Under the pieces are notes generated by a model. That model ran no database searches. It had not been told where the DNA came from and saw nothing but the letters and a program-made list of their open reading frames with translations. The position numbers were made by a program, and so were the translations under genes. DNA of 64,000 nt from DATEDA01 sp963789885 (GTDB lineage Bacteria > Pseudomonadota > Gammaproteobacteria > Burkholderiales > SG8-39), in contig CAWBNB010000029.1 of assembly GCA_963789885.1 (NCBI GenBank), positions 124,001-188,000 on the forward strand, read 5' to 3'. Numbering within the stretch: position 1 is the stretch's first letter; every line of letters starts with the position of its first letter. Below, piece by piece: positions 56,167-64,000 of this stretch.

Positions 56167-58306
56167 TGAAGCGCGCGAGGAAGAGCTGGCGGGCGCGGCG
56201 ATACCACTGCAGGCCGAGCGGCTCCCAGCCGTGGTCGAACCGCAGGTAGGCCCGCCCGCCGACGTGCAGCCGGCGGTCTTCCACCGGCAGCTCGACATCC
56301 ACCTGGAACCACTTCTGCACGGTCTTGCGGCCTTCCTTGTCGCTTGGATCGACCGCCACCGTCCCGCCGCCCTGGGTGCCGAGCGCAGCGCTCGGCAGCT
56401 GGTCGCTCGCCGAGGGCACGATCCGTTTGACCGAGGCCTTGACCGGGTCGGCGATGTGTTCGGCGAGCCGGACATCCACCCGGCGGGTCCGGTTGCGGAC
56501 GAGGTCGATATCCTGCTGGGAGACGATCGCCCGCACGATGATCGCCTCGGTGTTGACCACGTGCGCGAGCAGCTCGCCCTTCTTGACGTACCGCCCGGGC
56601 ATGTCCGGTGCGCGCGGCAGCACGAACTCCCCCTCGGTCTTGGCCTTGATCGCGAGCTCGCCCGCCCGCTCGCGTGCGCGCTCGAGAGTCTGCATCGCGA
56701 ACTTGCGTTCCTCGTCCATGATCTCGGCCTTCACGCGGTCGTTGACGATCTGCTCCCGGTGCCGTGCCTCGATCTCCTGGACGCGCGCTTCGGACACCTT
56801 CACCTCGGTCAGCAGCTCGGGGTCGGTGGTCTCGACGAGGAGGTCGCCCGGTTTGACCCACGTTCCCGGCGTCGCCCCGACGCGCACCACGAAGCCGTCA
56901 GCGCCGGCGCGCGCGAAACCCTCCTCCGGCAGCCACACCACGCCCTGCCCGGTCGTCCGCAGCGGGATCGGCACGCCGAAGATCAGCACCAGCACGCCGA
57001 GCGTGACGATCGTGCTCGCGGTCATCGCCCGGCCGCGCACCCGCCGCAGTTTCGGGCTGCTGAAAAGGTAGTTCACGATCTTGACTGCGGGCGCGATCAG
57101 CCAGGCGAACGCAGTGAACGCCGCGAAGATCACCCCGAGTAGCAGCGACTGCTCGCCGAGGAAGATCAGGATCGCCATGATCACCAGGATGCGGTAGAAG
57201 AACGAGCTCACCGCGAAGGCGACGAACCACACCCGCTCGCCCGTGGTAGAGATCGGCGGCTCCGCCTCCCGACGCTTGAACAGGAACTTCTCGCAGAGAT
57301 ACACCATGAACTGGGTGCTGCGGGTGCGGAGATTGGGGATCTCCAGCCAGTCCATCAGCATGTAGTAGCCGTCGAACCGCAGCAGCGGGTTGGCGTTGAA
57401 CAGCACCGTGGAAATGCCCGCGATCAGCATGATGTTGTAGAGCAGCGCGCGGAACGTCCCCGGCTCGACCGTGAGCCACAGGAAGAGCGCGAACGAGGCG
57501 ATGAAGAGCTCCACCATCATCCCCGCCCCGCCGACCGCGAACCGCTGCCACTTGCTGCGGAACGCCCACGCCGAGGAGGCGTCGACATACGGGACCGGCG
57601 TCAGGACGAGGATCATCACGCCCATCTCGTGCACCTCGCCCCCGCGCGCCTTCACCGCGAACGCGTGTCCGAACTCGTGGCAGAGCTTCAGCACCGGGAA
57701 GACGAGCCACATCATCAGCAGGTTTTCGGGGAGGAGCACCCGGTCGAGCACGTCCTGGCTGAGCTCGCGCCAATGCGTGACCGCGGTGACGATGCCGAGC
57801 CCGACGACGATGCACCACAGCACGAAGCCCCCGAGCCCGAAGAACGGCCGCGCGAACGGCATCAGCCGGCCGAGCAGCCGCTCGGGATCGAACAGCGGGA
57901 TCTGCCAGGCGAAGATGCTGAAGATCTTCTTCATCAGCAGCCGCTGCTCCTGTTTCTCGCGGCGCCGGAAGAGCTCGGCGGTGTCGGGCGGGACGTCGCA
58001 CTGGAGGACGTCGGCCGCGTGCAACTGGCCGAGGAGCTGGATCACCTCGTCCTGGGTCACGGCGTCGTCGCCGAGCTGCGCGAGCGCTCGGTCCCAGATC
58101 ACCTGGACGGTGTTCTTGCCGTCCATCAGCCCGATCACGAAGTAGGCCGGCGGAGAGAAGCGGTGGAAGCGCTCCGAGGCGAGATCCTGCAGCACGTACC
58201 AGGTCTCGCCGCGGTACTGGTGGCGGTGGATCTGGGCATGCGGCCGCAGCAGCGGCGTGAGCTTCGCGACCCGGTACCAGGACGGGCTGAAGAGCTGCTG
58301 CGTCAT
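56159..58306 (-). CDS. PqqD-like / site-2 protease-like / HlyD fusion membrane protein
   Basis: Protein of 715 residues. Residues 20-110 resemble a PqqD-type peptide-binding domain (YVLQDLASERFHRFSPPAYFVIGLMDG). A membrane core follows with HEFGH at 210-214 and NPLLRFDG at 306-313, the two metal motifs of site-2 proteases, and about eight membrane segments. From about residue 460 it continues as a lipoyl/HlyD adaptor (GFVVRVGATPGTWVKPGD, a coiled coil, and a second lipoyl half). It could process or thread a peptide substrate and link to the outer envelope. Its function is not established. It is translationally coupled to the SecA-like gene. Confidence 0.85.
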   Translation of the reverse strand: MTQQLFSPSWYRVAKLTPLLRPHAQIHRHQYRGETWYVLQDLASERFHRFSPPAYFVIGLMDGKNTVQVIWDRALAQLGDDAVTQDEVIQLLGQLHAADVLQCDVPPDTAELFRRREKQEQRLLMKKIFSIFAWQIPLFDPERLLGRLMPFARPFFGLGGFVLWCIVVGLGIVTAVTHWRELSQDVLDRVLLPENLLMMWLVFPVLKLCHEFGHAFAVKARGGEVHEMGVMILVLTPVPYVDASSAWAFRSKWQRFAVGGAGMMVELFIASFALFLWLTVEPGTFRALLYNIMLIAGISTVLFNANPLLRFDGYYMLMDWLEIPNLRTRSTQFMVYLCEKFLFKRREAEPPISTTGERVWFVAFAVSSFFYRILVIMAILIFLGEQSLLLGVIFAAFTAFAWLIAPAVKIVNYLFSSPKLRRVRGRAMTASTIVTLGVLVLIFGVPIPLRTTGQGVVWLPEEGFARAGADGFVVRVGATPGTWVKPGDLLVETTDPELLTEVKVSEARVQEIEARHREQIVNDRVKAEIMDEERKFAMQTLERARERAGELAIKAKTEGEFVLPRAPDMPGRYVKKGELLAHVVNTEAIIVRAIVSQQDIDLVRNRTRRVDVRLAEHIADPVKASVKRIVPSASDQLPSAALGTQGGGTVAVDPSDKEGRKTVQKWFQVDVELPVEDRRLHVGGRAYLRFDHGWEPLGLQWYRRARQLFLARFNV

Positions 58307-58310
58307 CCGC

Positions 58311-60194
58311 TCAGGGGAGCCAGGACCAAAGGATCAGCCGCAGGGAGTTGACCGCCTGGCGCGTCAGGATCCAGAGGTACGACCGGCGGTCGATCTCCAC
58401 CTTGCCGACGCCTTCCATGTTGGGGCGCATGCGCGGATCGGTGCGGTCGAGCTTCGCCTCGACGCGGAAGAAGTTCTTGCCTTCGCGCGGCGTGGACACC
58501 GGGGTCACTTTCGTCACCTCGAACCCGATCGGATCGTTCGGGAAGGCCGACATCAGGAGCGTGCCGCGCTGGCCGGACTGGAGGAACGCGACGTCGCCCT
58601 CGTCCACCTTCAGCACCAGGCGGAATTCACTCAGGGGCGCCACCTCGAACAGGATCGTGCCGCGCTCGACCGGCGCGCCGAGGCTCTGGCTGAGGTCGCC
58701 GGAGACGACCACCCCGTCGAAGGGCGCGGTGACGCTGGTCCGGCCCAGCTGTTCCTCGACGCGGGCGACCTGCGCGCGCGCCTGCTCGAGCTGCGCGGTG
58801 ACGATCTGCACCTGCGCGAGGTTCCGCTCGGCGAACGCCGAGCGCAATCCCTTCGACAGCTCGTCCTGCTGGCTCAGCCACTTCAGCCGCTCGATCTTGA
58901 GGTCGCGGTCGTCGAGGCGTGCGAGCAGTGCGCCCTGCTTCACCAGGTCGCCGGCACGGACCGGCGCCTCCCTGATGTAGCCGTTGAAGGGTGCCGTCGC
59001 GGCGAGCTGCAGCTGCGGTTCGAGGACGGTGCCTGCCGACACGCGGAAATCGCCCTTCACGAACAGCAGGAACGCCACCAGCACTACCGCGCAGATCACC
59101 GCGAGCTTCAGCGCCGCGTGGCGCGGGCCGAACAGCTGCTGCAGCTTCTCGCGCCACCAGTCGTGGAGCCGCGCGCCGAGCCAGCGATCCTCGCGTCGGT
59201 GCACCTCGAGCATCGGACCGGCCAGGGCGGCTACCGCCTCGCAGAGCTCGATCGTCGCCGGGTCGAACGGGCGGTTCGCCACGCGCTCGAGCGTGATCGC
59301 GCCGGCGGGTTTGCCGAGCGAGGTCATGACCACGGTACAGGACGCGCCGGAGCCATGGTCGTCGATCAGCGCGTCGTGCGCCCGCCGCACGAGCGGAGAG
59401 CTGCCCGGCGGCGGTGGCACCGCCACCGTCGCGTTCTGGTCGACCGCTTCGTCCATCGCGGCGGCGATACCGCGCATCAGGTTCGTGCGCTCCTTGAACT
59501 GCGCGCTGTGCGAGACGGCGTCGATGCGGATCTGGCCGCCGTGCATGAAGCCGACGCTCACCCGGTCGCAGGCGAGCCGGGTGGCAAGATCGGTCGCGAG
59601 CGCGGTGCCCGCAGCGACGAACCGGTCGTGCGCGGCGGCCGAGGCGACCACCTCGAGGACGTTCTGGAGCTTGTCGCGCGTCTCGCCGACGCGCGCCACC
59701 TCCTGCTGGCAGAACATCAGTTCGAGCCCGGCCGCGCCCCAGTGCAGCTGGCGGAGCGCGGCCTGGAGATCCGCGTCGGGACGGGGCGCGATGTCGAGCA
59801 CGACTACGCCGTGCAGCCGCCCCACGGCCTCGACCGGGTAGCCGATGAAGGTGCTCGCCGGCGTGCCCTCCTTCGCCGCGGGATTCGGCGCGACGAGGCC
59901 ACGCCGCTCGACGAGCGCCTGTTGCGCCGTCGGCGTGAGGTAGCTCATGTCGCGCCGGACGTCCGGCCAGACCGCGACCGCGCTATAACCCTCGGCGCCC
60001 TCGAGGCGGAGGAGTACCACTCCGCCGACGACTGCCGGGATCAGGCGGCACTGGATCGCGAGCCAACTCTGGCAGTACTCGCGCGAGTCGTTCGCGCTCG
60101 CCAGCACCGCCCAGAGGGCGGAGTCCTGGTTCGATGCCGACGCCTGGGCGCGGGCGTCCGTCCCTGGGCCGGAGGAGCCGAAAGCAGCAGACAT
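58311..60194 (-). CDS. GAF-domain / HlyD fusion membrane protein
   Basis: Protein of 627 residues. Residues 20-335 are cytoplasmic with two GAF-like sensory units (the second about 175-335, FVAAGTALATDLATRLACDRVSVGF). One membrane segment lies at about 362-379 (AVICAVVLVAFLLFV). A periplasmic HlyD adaptor follows with FNGYIREAPVRAGDLVKQGALL, a coiled-coil hairpin and APFDGVVVSGDLSQS. It combines small-ligand sensing inside with an adaptor outside. It is 4 bp upstream of the S2P fusion gene and 46 bp downstream of DUF3467. The ligand and partner are unknown. Confidence 0.85.
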   Translation of the reverse strand: MSAAFGSSGPGTDARAQASASNQDSALWAVLASANDSREYCQSWLAIQCRLIPAVVGGVVLLRLEGAEGYSAVAVWPDVRRDMSYLTPTAQQALVERRGLVAPNPAAKEGTPASTFIGYPVEAVGRLHGVVVLDIAPRPDADLQAALRQLHWGAAGLELMFCQQEVARVGETRDKLQNVLEVVASAAAHDRFVAAGTALATDLATRLACDRVSVGFMHGGQIRIDAVSHSAQFKERTNLMRGIAAAMDEAVDQNATVAVPPPPGSSPLVRRAHDALIDDHGSGASCTVVMTSLGKPAGAITLERVANRPFDPATIELCEAVAALAGPMLEVHRREDRWLGARLHDWWREKLQQLFGPRHAALKLAVICAVVLVAFLLFVKGDFRVSAGTVLEPQLQLAATAPFNGYIREAPVRAGDLVKQGALLARLDDRDLKIERLKWLSQQDELSKGLRSAFAERNLAQVQIVTAQLEQARAQVARVEEQLGRTSVTAPFDGVVVSGDLSQSLGAPVERGTILFEVAPLSEFRLVLKVDEGDVAFLQSGQRGTLLMSAFPNDPIGFEVTKVTPVSTPREGKNFFRVEAKLDRTDPRMRPNMEGVGKVEIDRRSYLWILTRQAVNSLRLILWSWLP

Positions 60195-60240
60195 CCGAGA
60201 ACAGTGGTCCGCGCGGCAGGGCCCCGCCGCGCCAGAACGG

Positions 60241-60555
60241 CTACTGCTTCAGCTCGCCGTAGCGGTTCTCGTACTCGCCGATCAGCTTCGCGAGAATGCC
60301 CGAGAGCCGCTTCGCGGCGAACGGCGACAGCACGATCCGGTGCGAGAGCTCGATTTCCATGTCCTGGGGGGTCCGCTCCCAGTTGTGGCTCACTCCGAAG
60401 TTGAGAACGACTTCCTCGCGCGTGCTGGTGGCGTTGCAGAAATTGGCGTACGAACTCTTGAGGCTCTGGGTGTTCCAGCGCACCTTCGTGCTCGCGGCCT
60501 GGTCGGCAGGGGCCGCCTTCTCCTTGTCCCCGTTCTGCTGTGCCTTGGTGGCCAT
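60241..60555 (-). CDS. DUF3467 domain protein
   Basis: Protein of 104 residues. A charged N-terminal tail is followed by the DUF3467 core: VRWNTQSLKSSYANFCNATSTREEVVLNFG, then IELSHRIVLSPFAAKRLSGIL and EYENRYG. The function is unknown. It is the first gene of the cluster operon running down to the SecA-like gene, with AAGGAGAG before its ATG. Confidence 0.85.
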   Translation of the reverse strand: MATKAQQNGDKEKAAPADQAASTKVRWNTQSLKSSYANFCNATSTREEVVLNFGVSHNWERTPQDMEIELSHRIVLSPFAAKRLSGILAKLIGEYENRYGELKQ

Positions 60556-60864
60556 CTCGAAAGCTCTCCTTGAGCGGATTCGCGTAATTAGGAAAGGGCC
60601 CCCGGCGAGATCACTGCGCGCGGGCCCCCGCCGTCGGCCGAGTATGGTATCGACAGCCGACGAGATTTAGCAATCGGAATCGGGGGTTATCGCGAGGTCT
60701 TTGAGAAGGACTGCACGTGCCGGGAGCCTCGCCGCCCGGCCGGTTGCACCTTACTCCGGATCAGGCGGGACTCGAGAGGGGATAGGCGGCGCGACGCTTA
60801 CGCCGCGTGGGGCCGTGGGCGCCGGGCAGGCAGCGACTTCCGCTAGGTGCGGTGCGCGAGATCT
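60556..60864. other. Upstream region of the DUF3467 operon, no gene seen
   Basis: About 300 bp with no supported coding sequence. On the minus strand it would hold the cluster promoter: a weak CATACT -10-like element lies around 60644, and two copies of GGGCCCCCGSC (about 60597 and 60623) could pair through their GGGCCC cores in the leader. Nothing else is recognisable. Confidence 0.4.
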
Positions 60865-60889
60865 TGGTGCCCGGGGCCGGATTCGAACC
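60865..60889 (-). other. tRNA-Leu 3'-end fragment (attachment-site-like)
   Basis: Read on the minus strand, 25 nt match the 3' end of a bacterial tRNA-Leu: the TTCGAATC T-loop, the 3' T-stem strand CCGGC, the acceptor strand CCCGGGC, discriminator A and CCA (60865-60867). The 5' T-stem half is wrong beyond two bases, and no D arm, anticodon arm or 5' acceptor strand GCCCGGG is present, so it is not a working tRNA. Such 3' fragments are what tRNA-targeting integrases leave at the distal end of an integrated element. An AlpA-like gene lies 90 bp away. Confidence 0.65.
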
Positions 60890-60978
60890 CCCGCGCCACT
60901 GCTGGGTTTCCGGGCGGGCGCCTCCGGAATCCGCCACGCCATCCGCCACCGGATCCACCAACACGGGCTGGCAGCGGT

Positions 60979-61224
60979 TCATCTTAAGCGCCGCGCTTGG
61001 AGCTGTGCCGGCTCGCTCAGCAGACCAACGCGAGGCAGGGACCGTGCGTAGTCGACGAACTCCTCGCGCAGCCAGCGCACGCTACGCGCGCCGAGAACCA
61101 CGGCGGCAGGGAATCCTGGCTCGCGCCTCAGCTCGTGAAACCGGCGCTCGGAAATCCGAAGGAGCTGCGCTCCCTCGACAGCGTCGACGAGAATAGGAAC
61201 CACGTTCGAGAGGATGTCGGCCAT
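60979..61224 (-). CDS. AlpA-like helix-turn-helix protein (excisionase family)
   Basis: Small DNA-binding protein of 81 residues. The MerR/AlpA-type helix-turn-helix reads AVEGAQLLRISERRFHEL, then PAAVVLGARSVRWLREEFVDYARSL, the usual AlpA pattern in which an RSVRW strand precedes the last helix. These proteins regulate integrase or excision in P4-like integrative elements. GAAAGAGGT precedes the ATG. The tRNA-Leu fragment 90 bp downstream fits, but no integrase gene is visible between them or after them in the window. Confidence 0.72.
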   Translation of the reverse strand: MADILSNVVPILVDAVEGAQLLRISERRFHELRREPGFPAAVVLGARSVRWLREEFVDYARSLPRVGLLSEPAQLQARRLR

Positions 61225-62512
61225 TGAGGCTGACCTCTTTCAAGTTCACTGCGGTCGGCGTCTTTTCGTCTCGTCGGTTGTCGGTGTAATCGCTCTGGTA
61301 AGTGTTTCTGTCCGTCCCGCAGGCCGTGGCCAGGCGAGAGATTCGAGGGACACGGGACACCACTCCCGTAAAGTGCAGGTGCTCGGGTGGCGGACTGCCG
61401 CCGCTGCACGTCGGCATTGGCTGCCGATGCGCGTCTCGAGGAACGAGACCGCCACATGGGGACCCTTGACCCAGGGTCCGAGGAGCGCCGGTGAGGGCGC
61501 GGAGCGTTGCCGCCCGAGTGGACGGCGTGGAGGCTTTGCGCCTCCCTCCTGGGCGATGTGATGGGGCCGGAGGGCAACCACTTCTCTCCCCACGCTGAAT
61601 CGCGTGCGCGAAGACCTGAAACGCCAAGGCCTTAGACGCGTCGTCACTGGCAGGACGCCGGTGACAACGCTGGCCGGCGACGCTGATGTGCCGGACGTGG
61701 TCAGGCGAGCGGTGAGCTCGGCCGGACCACGCGCGCATCACGCGTCGTGGCTCTCGCGCAGCGGTTCGCGCATAGGGGATGACGACCGGTGCGGCGCTCG
61801 GTGGCCCTGCCAGTCGTCTCTCGGGATGTCGGTCGAGCCGACATCCGAATGGCGCCGTGGGAACTGCTTGGCGCCCGCTACTACGGCGCGATCGGGGTCC
61901 TCCAGGGACTGTCCGATCGCCGATGACAGGCCGCGCGTCGTCGAGCGATGACGCGGCCAGACCAGGTGCTTGCTACTCTTCGTCGCTCCCGGACTTGCCG
62001 GGGCGTTCAACTCCAATGCGCTTCTCGAGCGCCGCGCCTGGGTATCTCAACCCAGGGACCCCAGAAGGGGCCTGGCACGAATCAGCACCCGGTGGGCCCT
62101 GATCCCGTGCACTCAAGGAACGCCGTGATCGTAGCGCCGTTTGACCCCGGGCTCACCCCCGGAGAGCCGTGGCAATGACGCGCTCTCTCGCTCTTTGACC
62201 GGGGACTTCCGTGATGCACCAGCACACTACCCGTGCACCAAGGGCAAGATCCGACACGACGGGGAGGCGGATGATGCGCCGGCGATGCGCGGGTGCATCA
62301 AACGCCGGGATACGGCCACAAGCAGTCCGTCGTCGGCGCCGGCCTAATCGCTTGAAAGCGGTCATTGCAAAGCACTACAACGCGATTTTGACCTTAATCA
62401 ATCAGTGGCAATGTCTCCCACGCTATACAGCCTAGCGCAGCCTCACCGGCAAGCTCGTGGACCTATTGGGGCAACGATGGAACGCGGGCAGTGGACCAAG
62501 CAGGAGGAAACC
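61225..62512. other. Region without recognisable genes
   Basis: About 1.3 kb. Open frames occur on both strands (for example 61246-61647 on minus and 61948-62178 on plus), but none has a family signature, and their composition is Arg/Pro/Ser-rich as expected of random GC-rich frames. The stretch 62330-62420 is AT-richer and may hold a promoter for the DUF3604 remnant. I see no integrase, transposase, inverted repeats or direct repeats of note. Confidence 0.5.
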
Positions 62513-62730
62513 ATGCGCAAAGTCATTCAGGAACGTCCCATCAACCTGCTGGCGGGCGCCGTCGCGCTCGCGGTTTCGTGCATCCCGGTCCTGGCGCAGC
62601 AGAACCCGGATCGCAATGCGTATTTCGGCGAGCAGCACGTGCACACGAGCTGGGCTACGACATCAGGATCGAGCAGCCGCTCGACGTGAGCGCCCGACAA
62701 TGAGTACCACTCGAGCGCTGAACCTCCCTG
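62513..62730 (+). pseudogene. DUF3604 protein remnant
   Basis: An intact start with an AGGAGG site (62502-62507), a signal peptide (MRKVIQERPINLL to VLAQ) and the DUF3604 opening NPDRNAYFGEQHVHTSW. Normally about 30 residues follow before the next conserved block, but here the sequence jumps at 62650 straight to GYDIRIEQPLD in another frame, with CTGG shared at the joint, then loses similarity within 40 bp. DUF3604 proteins are large exported metal-dependent proteins of over 600 residues, so this is only the N-terminal stub with an internal deletion. Confidence 0.65.
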
Positions 62731-62846
62731 CCACCACGCTCGCTGCCAGGGATAACCCTCAACTCGCAGACGATCGATTGATCGGCGTGCCGTTGCCTGC
62801 CCCAACGAGTGAGCTCGCTTCTCGTCGCACACGGCTTGGGTGCGTC

Positions 62847-64000
62847 ATGCTGAGCCTTGCCTGCCTCTGCTTCCTGGCCGGGGAGCCCGTGCTCGCCCAG
62901 AAACAGGCTCCACAAAAGGCGGCTGGCGGATTCTCACCATCGACTCGGCGGAGATGCAGGAGCCGTGGACCGGTGATCTGGACGGAATGATCGAGCGGCG
63001 TGTCATCCGCGTGCTGACCGTCAACAGCAAGACCTTCTATTTCCATGACAAAGGTACGCAGCGTGGCACCGTCGTTGATTTTTTCAAGTTGTTCGAAGAC
63101 GAGTTCAACAAGAAGCTCGCCGCGGAAAAGAAACTCAAGAACAAGAACCTAAAGGTGCGGGTGGTGTTCATCCCCTTGCGGCGCGACCAACTGCTGGGGC
63201 TTGCCGCCGGCAAGGGCGACATCGCCGCCGCCAATCTCACGATCACACCCGGAACGACAGAAACTGGTGGATTTCACCGTGGCCGGCCTGAGCAAGGCGT
63301 GGAGCGAGCTCGCGGGTGACAGGGCCGGCGTCACCGGAAAGTCGCCAGCCTGGACGATCTCTCCGGCAAGCCAAGTTTTCGTGCGCACGTCGATCGAGCT
63401 ACTACGAGCAGCCTCCGTTGCACTCAACAAGAAGTTTGCTGGGCCGAAAAGAAACCGCCTATCACGCTCAAGGAAGCCCCGGAGACGCTGGAGGACGAGG
63501 ATCTGCTGATGCTCGACACCGGACTCATCACGTCGATCATCGTCGACCAGCCCCGGCCGACTCTCGAACAGATCTTCCCGCAGCTCACCGTCCTCACGAC
63601 GTGCGTTCACACCGGCGGCGAGGTCGCGGCGGGCGATCCGCACGACAGCCCGCGGCTCGAGGCCGGACACTGGACGATTTCGTCACCCGCCGCAGGGTCG
63701 GGACCTCGACCGGCAACGACTCCTGACGCGCTACCTCGAAGAACGCTCAGTACGTGAAGAACACGGCCTCCGAGGAGGAGCGCAAGGTCCTGGCGCTGGT
63801 GCCAGTTCCAGGAATACGGCGACCCTACGTACGTGACTGGCTGCTGATGGGCGCGCAGGGCTACCAGGGTCGCAACTCAACCAGGAATCCGAAGAGCCGG
63901 GTCGGCGCGATCGGGATCATGCAGATCATGCCGCACCGGCAAGGATACTGAAGGTCGGCGACATCGCGGAGACCGAGGCGAACATCCACGCCGGCACGTG
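62847..64000 (+). pseudogene. MltF-like lytic transglycosylase, multiply frameshifted and 3' partial
   Basis: Pieces in all three frames line up in the order of a membrane-bound lytic transglycosylase of the MltF type. They are a signal peptide (62847-62910), a solute-binding-protein domain (RVIRVLTVNSKTFYF near 63000, KGDIAAANLTITP near 63220, PERQKLVDFT near 63250, TLEDEDLLMLDTGL near 63500), then the SLT approach DWLLMGAQGYQ (63837) and VGAIGIMQIMP (63903). At least eight frame changes are needed within 1.1 kb, of both signs. It is either a decayed gene or very poor consensus at a contig end. The window stops inside the SLT domain. Confidence 0.7.

Noticed and set aside
53341..56169. Plus-strand frame of 942 codons running through the adaptor and opposite the SecA-like gene
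   Set aside because: It is in a different frame from the adaptor and antisense to a gene with all SecA motifs, so it is only a GC-rich shadow frame.
60865..60940. A complete tRNA gene on the minus strand
   Set aside because: Only the 3' end matches. The position of the 5' acceptor strand reads GGCGTGG, which cannot pair with CCCGGGC, and no anticodon arm can be drawn.
61246..61647. Minus-strand frame of 133 codons upstream of the AlpA-like gene
   Set aside because: It has no recognisable domain, ends in a Thr/Arg-rich tail and overlaps other equally long frames. I cannot support it as a gene.

Overview
The window is a stretch of a GC-rich (roughly 68-70% by eye) betaproteobacterial chromosome, most likely of the Burkholderiales/Nitrosomonadales type. 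The evidence is gene order and content: smc-zipA-ligA-galU; glnD-map divergent from rpsB-tsf-pyrH-frr-uppS-cdsA-dxr-rseP-bamA-skp-lpxD-fabZ-lpxA-lpxB-rnhB; ppsR divergent from ppsA; smpB divergent from ratA-rnfH; guaB-guaA; ygfZ divergent from mltG-tmk-holB-pilZ-tatD. Lineage-typical small families (DUF4936, DUF4124, DUF1178, MTI phosphorylase) agree. Position 1 lies inside smc and position 64000 inside a damaged lytic transglycosylase gene.

Region by region. 1-9.2 kb: chromosome and cell-division genes (smc, zipA, ligA), galU, then a purine/methylthioadenosine salvage pair (hpt, mtnP) and def. 9.2-27.3 kb: the glnD-map block facing the long translation, isoprenoid, phospholipid, outer-membrane assembly and lipid A operon. 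27.2-29.5 kb: a divergent glycosyltransferase/EgtB-like pair that I read as selenoneine biosynthesis genes senB and senA, placed between rnhB and the TrmH-family methyltransferase gene. 30.4-38.6 kb: PEP synthase and its regulator, smpB/ratA/rnfH, a DUF4124 protein, guaB and guaA. 38.7-46.8 kb: accessory genes, namely a PEP-CTERM metalloprotease, tadA, an L,D-transpeptidase, a transglutaminase-like lipoprotein, mtnA beside an aldolase/dehydrogenase fusion, a GNAT protein and an NRDE protein. 46.8-53.2 kb: DUF4936, ygfZ, mltG, tmk, holB, pilZ, tatD, an ankyrin protein and DUF1178. 53.3-60.6 kb: an unusual export-like cluster (a periplasmic HlyD-type adaptor facing DUF3467, GAF-HlyD, PqqD/S2P/HlyD and a short SecA paralogue). 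60.6-64 kb: a decayed accessory region with a tRNA-Leu 3'-end fragment, an AlpA-like gene, and pieces of a DUF3604 gene and an MltF-like gene.

Functional links. mtnP releases hypoxanthine that the neighbouring hpt can turn into IMP, and guaB/guaA carry IMP on to GMP. mtnA would isomerise the methylthioribose-1-phosphate made by mtnP, and the aldolase/dehydrogenase fusion beside mtnA could cleave the product. senA and senB would supply a selenium antioxidant if a selenophosphate synthetase and the hercynine methyltransferase EgtD exist elsewhere.

Data quality. Several genes that should be intact (smc, ligA, glnD, lpxA twice, senA twice, smpB) are each broken by exactly one extra base per site. 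This points to consensus error in the assembly rather than biology. The last 1.5 kb is far more damaged, with larger losses as well.
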